NCBI GenBank assembly: GCA_947177115.1
Contig: CAMWTG010000127.1
Coordinates: forward strand, 1 to 7,746
DNA length: 7,746 nt
Origin: an uncultured Clostridia bacterium
Lineage (GTDB): Bacteria > Bacillota > Clostridia > Oscillospirales > Oscillospiraceae
Reading direction: 5' to 3'
The notes below the pieces were generated by a model. It saw only the letters and a program-made list of their open reading frames with translations, searched no databases and was not told the origin of the DNA. Both the position numbers and the translations under genes were made by a program. Below, piece by piece: positions 1 through 4,322 of this stretch. Each line of letters starts with the position of its first letter. Position 1 is the first letter of the stretch.

Positions 1-1564
1 CCCTTTCACCACCTCCACCCTCCAGCAGGAGGCCAGCCGGAAACTGAACATGACCCCCCGCCGCCCCATGGCCATTGCCCAGCAGCTTTACGAGGGCGTG
101 GATATTTCCGGAGAGGGTACCGTGGGCCTGATCACCTACATGCGTACCGACTCCCTGCGGCTCAGCGATGAGGCGCTGTCTGCCGTCAGAGGTTTCATCC
201 AGGGCCGTTACGGCGGAGAATACTGTCCCGCCGCTCCCAGGACCTACAAAACTAAAGCCAGTGCCCAGGACGCCCACGAGGCCATCCGGCCCAGCGATGT
301 GGAGCTGACGCCGGAGCGGGTGAAAAAGGACCTGACCACCGATCAATACCGGCTCTATTGGCTGATCTGGAGCCGGTTTGTGTCCTGCCAGATGTCCAAC
401 GCCGTTTACGATGCGGTATCCGTGGAGATCCAGGCCGGTGTCCATGGTTTCCGCGCCAGCAGCAGCAGCCTGAAATTCTCCGGTTATACCGCTGTCTATG
501 AGGAGGGCAAGGACGAGGAGAAGGAGGAAAAGGAGGGTAAACTGCCCCCCCTTGCCGAGGGGCAGAGCCTCAAAAGCCTGGATTTCCAGCCGGGCCAGCA
601 CTTCACACAGCCGCCGCCCCGGTATACCGATGCCTCTCTGATTCGGGCCATGGAGGAAAACGGCATTGGCCGCCCTTCCACTTACGCGCCCACTGTCAGC
701 ACGATCCTGGACCGGGAGTATGTGGTCAAGGACGGCAAGTACCTTCACACCACGCCCCTGGGCGAGGTGGTCAACGGTCTGATGGCGGATAAGTTCTCCG
801 ACATCGTGGACACCGGCTTCACCGCCAACATGGAAAAAGCTTTGGACGATGTGGAGGCGGGGAACAAGCAGTGGAAGGAGCTGCTGCGGGAGTTCTACGG
901 GCCCTTCCGGGCGGAGCTGGACCAGGCGGAGAAGGATCTGGAGGGCGTGCGGCTGAAGGTGCCCGATGAGGAGTCCGATGAAGTCTGCGATGTGTGTGGC
1001 AGGAAGATGGTCATCAAAAGCGGCCGGTTTGGCCGGTTCCTGGCCTGCCCGGGGTATCCGGAGTGTACGTTTACCAAGCCGCTGGTGGTCGCTATGCCGG
1101 GGCGGTGCCCCAAGTGCGGGGGCCGGCTGATGAAGCGCACCGGCAACAGCAAAAAGACCGGAAAACAGTACACCTACTATTGCTGTGAAAAGCTGACCAG
1201 CAAGGACGAAAACAACAAGTGCGATTTCATGACCTGGGATGTACCGGTGGCGGACGATTGTCCGGTATGCGGGCAGACCATGTTCAAAAAGGCGGGGAAG
1301 GGATTCAAAAAACCTTTCTGCATCAATGAAGCCTGCGAGAACTTTACCCCGGAAGAGAAGCGGGGCGGATGGAAGAAGAAAACCGCCGGGGGAGAGACTG
1401 AGGCAGCGGAGGGTGCGCCCGCCGGGGCCGCAGAGGAGAAGCCTGCCGCGAAGAAGAGCGCCGCAACGAAAAAAACTGCTGCCGGGAAAAAGACGGCAGC
1501 CGCTCCCAAAGCCTCCGCAGCGAAAAAAGCCGCATCCAAAAAGACGGCGGAAGTAAAGGAATGA
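1..1564 (+). CDS. topA: DNA topoisomerase I (type IA), 3' part; 5' end outside window
   Basis: Relaxes negatively supercoiled DNA by cutting one strand through a 5'-phosphotyrosine link. The frame is open from base 2 (PFTTSTLQQEASRKLN precedes the first Met at 50), so the start lies left of the window; 520 residues are visible. In visible numbering, the active-site motif ITYMRTDS places the catalytic Tyr at 46 (bases 137-139) and the conserved Arg at 48. HEAIRP is at 92-97, and the type IA block RYTDASLIRAMEE...GRPSTYAP at 207-230. Three C-terminal zinc ribbons follow: Cys 329/332/349/355, Cys 369/372/394 or 395/407, and Cys 420/423/440/445. The last 60 or so residues are a low-complexity Lys/Ala-rich basic tail resembling histone H1 C-termini, probably a non-specific DNA-binding extension. 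A short acidic Glu/Lys-rich insert sits near 167-180. In many Firmicutes topA lies next to trmFO; here a small regulator module separates them. The identification is very secure. Confidence 0.98.
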   Translation, partial: PFTTSTLQQEASRKLNMTPRRPMAIAQQLYEGVDISGEGTVGLITYMRTDSLRLSDEALSAVRGFIQGRYGGEYCPAAPRTYKTKASAQDAHEAIRPSDVELTPERVKKDLTTDQYRLYWLIWSRFVSCQMSNAVYDAVSVEIQAGVHGFRASSSSLKFSGYTAVYEEGKDEEKEEKEGKLPPLAEGQSLKSLDFQPGQHFTQPPPRYTDASLIRAMEENGIGRPSTYAPTVSTILDREYVVKDGKYLHTTPLGEVVNGLMADKFSDIVDTGFTANMEKALDDVEAGNKQWKELLREFYGPFRAELDQAEKDLEGVRLKVPDEESDEVCDVCGRKMVIKSGRFGRFLACPGYPECTFTKPLVVAMPGRCPKCGGRLMKRTGNSKKTGKQYTYYCCEKLTSKDENNKCDFMTWDVPVADDCPVCGQTMFKKAGKGFKKPFCINEACENFTPEEKRGGWKKKTAGGETEAAEGAPAGAAEEKPAAKKSAATKKTAAGKKTAAAPKASAAKKAASKKTAEVKE

Positions 1565-1626
1565 CAGCTCCGCAGGGGCCGATGTCCCCATTGGCTCGCA
1601 TATAAAGTGGCAACCATCGATAGTGC

Positions 1627-1648
1627 GGGCCGGTGAGGACACCGGCCC
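1627..1648. repeat. REP-like hairpin directly after the DUF6809-like gene
   Basis: Perfect 9-bp inverted repeat GGGCCGGTG / CACCGGCCC with an AGGA loop. Read on the minus strand it starts immediately after the TAG stop of the 85-residue gene, so it could help end that transcript, but no T-run follows. The neighbouring string GCCCCTACAG (1645-1654) is the exact reverse complement of CTGTAGGGGC at 2206-2215, which also borders a hairpin. From memory, such 'CTGTAGGGGC plus GC hairpin' units are scattered between genes in Oscillospiraceae genomes; that is not tested here. Confidence 0.6.
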
Positions 1649-1906
1649 CTACAGGCGGGAGAGCTCCAGGCCAATGGAGATCCCGGCGCGGAAGATGGCT
1701 TCCAGTTCCAGGTCGTGCAGGACCGATTTTTCGCCTGCGTAGTCCTCGAGGCGCTGCTGGCCGTCTGCGGTGAGCATTTTTTGCAGATCCTTGTACTGGC
1801 GGTCGATCATGATGCTGCTCTCGCGGTACTGGGATTCATCGTCCAGATAATATGGCATGCGGTGTTCATATGCGTGGTCGTAGAGTATGCGGACAAGTTC
1901 GTTCAT
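1649..1906 (-). CDS. small protein of unknown function, DUF6809-like (85 aa)
   Basis: Function unknown. The protein starts MNELVRILYDHAY and ends GISIGLELSRL. It appears all-helical, charged, and free of membrane segments or signal peptide. The layout (short N-terminal ILYDHAY-type helix, central acidic/basic helices, C-terminal F-x2-G-x3-G-LEL helix) resembles the small Firmicutes family DUF6809, recalled from memory rather than searched. ATG at 1906 is chosen because AAGGAG lies 8 nt upstream; the GTG at 1915 would overlap that ribosome binding site. A consensus promoter (TTGACA, 17 bp, TATAAT) reads into it, giving a leader of about 35 nt. Its -10 sits inside the dyad shared with the divergent XRE regulator, so repression by that regulator is likely. 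It converges on topA, and a GC hairpin begins right at its stop codon. I am fairly sure it is a real gene, less sure of the family. Confidence 0.7.
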   Translation of the reverse strand: MNELVRILYDHAYEHRMPYYLDDESQYRESSIMIDRQYKDLQKMLTADGQQRLEDYAGEKSVLHDLELEAIFRAGISIGLELSRL

Positions 1907-1930
1907 AGATATCACTCCTTCAGTAATTAT

Positions 1931-1969
1931 TCCGTTTGGAATAGTTGTATTATAACTATTCCAAACGGA
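1931..1969. promoter_or_regulatory. 39-bp dyad operator between the DUF6809-like gene and XRE1
   Basis: Perfect 16-bp arms TCCGTTTGGAATAGTT (1931-1946) and AACTATTCCAAACGGA (1954-1969) surround a 7-bp spacer that is itself nearly symmetric, centred at 1950. The dyad covers the -10 of the leftward promoter and lies just upstream of the XRE1 ribosome binding site. This is the expected position for an autoregulatory operator bound by the XRE1 dimer or tetramer. The symmetry is seen directly; XRE1 as the binder is inferred. Confidence 0.85.
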
Positions 1970-1977
1970 GTTGTCAA
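1949..1977 (-). promoter_or_regulatory. consensus sigma-A promoter for the DUF6809-like gene
   Basis: On the minus strand TTGACA (1977-1972) is followed by exactly 17 bp and then TATAAT (1954-1949), a perfect match to the housekeeping consensus. Transcription would start near 1942 and reach the ATG at 1906. The -10 lies in the centre of the dyad, so bound repressor would block it. A rightward promoter for XRE1 must lie in the same stretch (TATTAT/TATAAC at 1948-1956), but no good rightward -35 is visible. Confidence 0.85.
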
Positions 1978-1994
1978 GATATAAGGGAAAGATT

Positions 1995-2204
1995 ATGACA
2001 AAATTATGCGAGAGAGTACGGTTGCTGAGAAAAGAGAAGAATTTGAAACAAGAGGAAGCGGCTGATCTATTGGAAATCAGTCTAAGCTCGTACTGCAGGT
2101 ATGAGCGAGGAGAACGGGAACCGGATGCATCTACATTGTGGCGTTTTGCTGATTTGTATGATGTTACAATTGATTATTTGGTTGGCAGGTCTGATACGCG
2201 GTGA
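1995..2204 (+). CDS. small XRE/Cro-family HTH transcriptional regulator, XRE1 (69 aa)
   Basis: A single-domain DNA-binding protein made almost entirely of a Cro/CI-type helix-turn-helix. The core is LRKEKNLKQEEAADLLEIS (helices 1-2, about residues 10-28), then the recognition helix SLSSYCRYERG (28-38). It ends in the characteristic ADLYDVTIDYLVGRSDTR. There is no effector or protease domain, so it probably acts as a simple repressor of its own divergent promoter region. ATG 1995 is preferred over the in-frame TTG at 1971, because AAGGGAAAG lies just before the ATG while the TTG overlaps the -35 of the opposite promoter. Base composition is clearly more AT-rich than topA or trmFO, suggesting acquisition by transfer. 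A paralogue (XRE2) lies beyond trmFO, with 37 of 69 positions identical and the same DTR ending. A role as antitoxin-like partner of the divergent gene is possible but unproven. Confidence 0.9.
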   Translation: MTKLCERVRLLRKEKNLKQEEAADLLEISLSSYCRYERGEREPDASTLWRFADLYDVTIDYLVGRSDTR

Positions 2205-2205
2205 T

Positions 2206-2229
2206 CTGTAGGGGCGGATAGTATCCGCC
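2206..2229. repeat. REP-like unit with hairpin after XRE1
   Basis: CTGTAGGGGC (2206-2215) runs into GGCGGA / TCCGCC arms (2213-2218, 2224-2229) around TAGTA, starting 1 base after the XRE1 stop codon. The first ten bases are the exact inverted copy of 1645-1654 at the far side of the DUF6809-like/XRE1 pair, so the two units bracket the module. There is no T-run, so it is not a convincing intrinsic terminator. Confidence 0.6.
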
Positions 2230-2274
2230 TGTGCAGGATGGCGCGGGATGCAGAGCATACAGCGAGGGATAAAC

Positions 2275-3585
2275 ATGAAAGTAACCGTTATTGGCGCCGG
2301 GCTCGCGGGGAGCGAGGCGGCGTGGCAGCTGGCAAAGCGGGGCGTTGAGGTCACGCTCTGGGAAATGAAGCCCCGGAAAATGTCTCCCGCCCATTCCAGC
2401 GGAGATTTTGCGGAGCTGGTCTGCTCCAACTCCCTGCGGGGCGCAGGGCTGGAGAACGCTGTGGGGCTCCTGAAGGAGGAGCTGCGGCGTTTGGGCAGTA
2501 TCGTCCTGGAAGCGGCGGATGCGACCAGGGTGGAGGCCGGCGGCGCGCTGGCGGTGGACAGGCATAGGTTTTCCGCCTATGTGACAAAGGCGGTCCGGGA
2601 ACATCCCAACATTACCGTGATGGAGGGGGAGCGGACCGATCTGCCGGAGGGCGAGGTTTTGGTCGCTACAGGGCCGCTGACCAGCGATGGGCTGGCGGAG
2701 CACCTGCAAAAGCGCACCGGCGGGGAGGACGCGGCCCTGCATTTCTTTGACGCCGCCGCGCCGCTGGTGATGTTTGAGAGCCTGGACATGACAAGGGCCT
2801 GGTTCGCCAGCCGGTACGACAAGGGAACGGCGGACTATGTCAACTGCGCCCTGGAGAAAGAAGAGTATCAGGCCTTCTGGCGGGAGCTGTGCGCGGCGGA
2901 AGAGGCGGAGGTCCACGGATTCGAGGACAAGAGCGTCTTTGAAGGCTGTATGCCGGTGGAGGTGATGGCCAGGAGGGGGGAGGATACCCTCCGGTACGGG
3001 CCGCTGAAGCCGCGGGGATTGAAGGACCCGGCCACGGGCAGAGAGCCTTACGCGGTGGTGCAGCTGCGGAAGGACAACGCGGAGGGAACGATCTACAATC
3101 TGGTAGGGTTCCAGACCCATTTGAAGTTCGGGGAGCAGAAGCGGGTCTTTTCCATGATCCCGGCGCTGAAAAACGCGGAATATGTGCGTTACGGCGTGAT
3201 GCACCGCAATACGTATCTGGATTCACCCAGGCTGCTGGACCGGTATTATCGACTGAAAAGCGAGCCGAGGATCACCTTTGCGGGGCAGATGACCGGGGTG
3301 GAAGGATATGTGGAGTCCGCCGCATCGGGCTTTCTGGCGGCAGTGGAGCTGGCGAGACGGCTGGAGGGGAAGGGCCCCATCGACTTCCCTAGAGAGACGG
3401 CGCTGGGAGCGCTGAGCCTTTACATTTCCGATGAAACGGTCAAGGAATTCCAGCCGATGAATATCAATTTCGGGATCATCACGCCCCTGGGGTACAAGGT
3501 CAGGGGGAAACGGAATAAGAACCAGGAGATATCCAAGAGGTCATTGGAGATCATTGAGAAGCTGAAACCGGAGATTTTGGTTTAG
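2275..3585 (+). CDS. trmFO: folate-dependent tRNA (uracil-54-C5)-methyltransferase TrmFO
   Basis: FAD-dependent enzyme that makes ribothymidine at position 54 of tRNA, using methylene-tetrahydrofolate as carbon donor and reduced FAD (from NAD(P)H). At 436 residues it has the normal family length. The N-terminal FAD-binding dinucleotide fold shows GAGLAG at residues 7-12. AHSSGDFAELVCSNSLRG carries one conserved cysteine (Cys50), and FEGCMPVEVMARRG the second (Cys225); these correspond to the redox/catalytic pair known from the Bacillus enzyme. The C-terminal GQMTGVEGYVESAASG (337-352) and INFGIITPL (397-405) are family signatures. ATG 2275 (MKVTVIGAG) is chosen over the upstream ATG at 2248, because GAGGGA lies 5 nt upstream and the FAD motif must be N-terminal. 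In Bacillus it follows topA closely; here both sides are occupied by small XRE regulator loci. No strong promoter is visible directly upstream, so it may depend on transcription through XRE1. Confidence 0.98.
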   Translation: MKVTVIGAGLAGSEAAWQLAKRGVEVTLWEMKPRKMSPAHSSGDFAELVCSNSLRGAGLENAVGLLKEELRRLGSIVLEAADATRVEAGGALAVDRHRFSAYVTKAVREHPNITVMEGERTDLPEGEVLVATGPLTSDGLAEHLQKRTGGEDAALHFFDAAAPLVMFESLDMTRAWFASRYDKGTADYVNCALEKEEYQAFWRELCAAEEAEVHGFEDKSVFEGCMPVEVMARRGEDTLRYGPLKPRGLKDPATGREPYAVVQLRKDNAEGTIYNLVGFQTHLKFGEQKRVFSMIPALKNAEYVRYGVMHRNTYLDSPRLLDRYYRLKSEPRITFAGQMTGVEGYVESAASGFLAAVELARRLEGKGPIDFPRETALGALSLYISDETVKEFQPMNINFGIITPLGYKVRGKRNKNQEISKRSLEIIEKLKPEILV

Positions 3586-3614
3586 TTGTCAAGGTGCATT
3601 TTTCGCAGCTGAAG

Positions 3615-3644
3615 CAATCAAGAGGAGATGCTCCTTTTTGGTTG
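3615..3644 (+). terminator. possible intrinsic terminator after trmFO
   Basis: A hairpin with core AGGAG-ATG-CTCCT (3623-3635) can be extended to about 13 pairs with one bulge and two G-T pairs; its 3' arm holds the only T-run (3635-3639). It starts 30 bases after the trmFO stop and ends just before the XRE2 control region. As the T-run is largely inside the stem, termination may be weak. On the minus strand the same bases present AAAAAGGAG, which could act as a ribosome binding site for the leftward transcript. Confidence 0.45.
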
Positions 3645-3645
3645 C

Positions 3646-3679
3646 GGTCACACGTGACCGGTTACAGTATAACCGGTCA
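3646..3679. promoter_or_regulatory. XRE2 operator: nested dyads with repeated TGACC/GGTCA half-sites
   Basis: The main dyad is TGACCGGTTA (3655-3664) and TAACCGGTCA (3670-3679) around CAGTA, centred at 3667. Each arm is itself close to the palindrome TRACCGGTYA, and the two are 15 bp apart centre to centre. A further pair GGTCAC-AC-GTGACC (3646-3659) overlaps the left arm, so GGTCA/TGACC occurs three times. It differs in sequence from the XRE1 operator, in line with the different recognition helix (SIRTYRRYETG against SLSSYCRYERG). Binding by XRE2 is inferred. Confidence 0.8.
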
Positions 3680-3694
3680 TTGGTGGCCTGTCAA
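3666..3694 (-). promoter_or_regulatory. leftward promoter opposite XRE2, no gene downstream
   Basis: On the minus strand TTGACA (3694-3689), 17 bp, then TATACT (3671-3666). The -10 starts one base from the dyad centre, exactly as at the XRE1 locus. Transcription would begin near 3659 and run towards the end of trmFO, where no sizeable ORF exists. Only a ten-codon TTG-initiated frame (3621-3589) follows AAAAAGGAG. It may be the relic of a lost partner gene, or a source of antisense RNA to trmFO. Confidence 0.65.
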
Positions 3695-3712
3695 GCCTTT
3701 TGGGAGAAAACT

Positions 3713-3925
3713 ATGACGAAATTTTCAGAAAGATTGCTTTTGTTAAGAAAAGAAAAAAATTTGACGCAGGAAGATGTTTTGACGGAATTTGATCTTTCCA
3801 TTCGAACTTACCGCCGCTATGAGACAGGAGTGAGTGAAGAAGCCACTTTGCTGACTTTGTGGAAAATTGCGGATTTTTATGGGGTTTCCGTTGATTATTT
3901 GATTGGCAGGACCGATACGCGATAG
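3713..3925 (+). CDS. small XRE/Cro-family HTH transcriptional regulator, XRE2 (70 aa)
   Basis: Second single-domain Cro/CI-type helix-turn-helix protein. LLRKEKNLTQEDVLTEFDLS forms helices 1-2, SIRTYRRYETG the recognition helix, and ADFYGVSVDYLIGRTDTR the tail. It aligns end to end with XRE1 (37 of 69 positions identical, one single-residue gap), and even the leaders share TGTCAAG and the Shine-Dalgarno position. ATG 3713 has GGGAG 6 nt upstream; in-frame start codons further upstream would fall before or within the operator and are rejected. The coding sequence is strongly AT-rich against the GC-rich trmFO and plsX, a sign of separate origin. It probably represses its own control region. No partner gene remains on the divergent side, unlike XRE1. 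It lies between trmFO and plsX with a long non-coding stretch after it, so co-transcription with plsX is possible but not shown. Confidence 0.9.
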   Translation: MTKFSERLLLLRKEKNLTQEDVLTEFDLSIRTYRRYETGVSEEATLLTLWKIADFYGVSVDYLIGRTDTR

Positions 3926-4039
3926 TTCCATAGAGACAGTAAACGGACGGCGCCGCACCCCTGGGAGGACCCGAAGCAATATGGTAGGGACTATCGGCAA
4001 CATCCTGGAATAGACGCTTCGCCTGATACACGTGGAGCA

Positions 4040-4069
4040 GTCCGGTTTAGACCGGACGGACTACAGGGG
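4040..4069. repeat. REP-like hairpin with CTGTAG border
   Basis: GTCCGGT-TTAG-ACCGGAC (4040-4057) is a perfect 7-bp stem, followed by GGACTACAGGGG. Read on the minus strand this gives CTGTAG, a few bases, then a GC hairpin, the same layout as the units at 1627-1654 and 2206-2229. Membership of one family is inferred from this layout only. Confidence 0.45.
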
Positions 4070-4107
4070 GAGCGCAAAATAAAATACCTCCCGTAATGCA
4101 AGGGATT

Positions 4108-4132
4108 CTCAAGGGACGGGACGTCCCTTGAG
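4108..4132. repeat. perfect 11-bp hairpin
   Basis: CTCAAGGGACG (4108-4118) and CGTCCCTTGAG (4122-4132) form a perfect stem with a GGA loop. No T-run follows on either strand. Function unknown; it could be a transcript-stabilising or repeat-derived stem. Confidence 0.65.
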
Positions 4133-4141
4133 TGTGCTAAG

Positions 4142-4215
4142 ATTTTACATGACCACATCGAGTGGTCATGTAAAATTGAATTTTGCACGGCCACTCGATG
4201 TGGCCGCTGCAAAAT
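4142..4215. repeat. twin hairpins that are near reverse complements of each other
   Basis: Hairpin 1 has perfect 15-bp arms ATTTTACATGACCAC (4142-4156) and GTGGTCATGTAAAAT (4162-4176) around ATCGA. Three bases later, hairpin 2 has arms ATTTTGCACGGCCAC (4180-4194) and GTGGCCGCTGCAAAAT (4200-4215) around TCGAT, with one bulged C at 4207. The core CCACATCGAGTGG of the first is the exact reverse complement of the core of the second, and the loops are complementary. Differences between the stems keep pairing (T-A to C-G), as under selection for structure or from repeat-family drift. The inner arms can also pair with each other, giving a competing long stem. Confidence 0.85.
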
Positions 4216-4220
4216 CGTTG

Positions 4221-4246
4221 CTTCTTTTCGCACAAGCGAAAAGAAG
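4221..4246. repeat. perfect 11-bp hairpin CTTCTTTTCGC/GCGAAAAGAAG
   Basis: Arms 4221-4231 and 4236-4246 pair perfectly around ACAA. It follows the twin hairpins by 5 bases and may be part of the same composite element. There is no T-run after the stem on either strand. Confidence 0.7.
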
Positions 4247-4287
4247 GCCCCCGGCAGGGACAAAAGTAAGATAAGAAACAAGCCGCT

Positions 4288-4304
4288 GCCGCCCGCAGGG
4301 CGGC
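4288..4304. promoter_or_regulatory. GC hairpin just before the plsX ribosome binding site
   Basis: GCCGCCC-GCA-GGGCGGC is a perfect 7-bp stem ending 3 bases before the plsX Shine-Dalgarno AAGGAGG (4308-4314). In the mRNA it would sit at the edge of the ribosome footprint, so it could affect initiation or protect the 5' end. No regulatory effect is shown by the sequence itself. Confidence 0.5.
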
Positions 4305-4322
4305 GGGAAGGAGGAAGCTTCG

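Larger units (their letters stand above)
3926..4322. other. 397-bp hairpin-rich non-coding region before plsX
   Basis: No credible gene on either strand; the minus-strand frames here are extensions of plsX antisense frames. The first 110 bases hold nothing I recognise. From 4040 to 4304 there are six hairpins: 4040-4057, 4108-4132, 4142-4176, 4180-4215, 4221-4246 and 4288-4304. None has a clear T-run after it. No confident promoter or known riboswitch was recognised. The density of perfect stems suggests either accumulated mobile palindromic repeats or a structured plsX leader RNA. Confidence 0.75.

Noticed and set aside
1971..1994. TTG at 1971 as the XRE1 start
   Set aside because: It overlaps the -35 of the opposite promoter and adds eight residues not found in XRE2; the ATG at 1995 has a good ribosome binding site.
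1645..2215. Inverted 10-mers as ends of an insertion sequence
   Set aside because: No transposase lies between them, and no target duplication is visible outside them; REP-like units explain them better.
2164..3204. Long minus-strand open frame (346 codons) opposite trmFO
   Set aside because: It is antisense to a clear TrmFO, has a Pro/His/Arg/Leu-rich composition typical of shadows in GC-rich genes, and has no recognisable domain.
3638..3712. TTG at 3638 as an upstream start for XRE2
   Set aside because: It would place the operator and promoter inside the gene and has no paralogous extension in XRE1; ATG 3713 has GGGAG at proper spacing.
4142..4215. Twin hairpins as ordinary intrinsic terminators for XRE2
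   Set aside because: Stems are AT-closed, and no uninterrupted T-run follows either stem on either strand.
4040..4304. CRISPR array
   Set aside because: The palindromes differ in sequence and spacing; there is no regularly repeated unit with unique spacers and no cas gene.
3926..4322. tRNA, T-box or known riboswitch upstream of plsX
   Set aside because: No cloverleaf, T-box motif or recognised aptamer core was found; the stems are simple palindromes.
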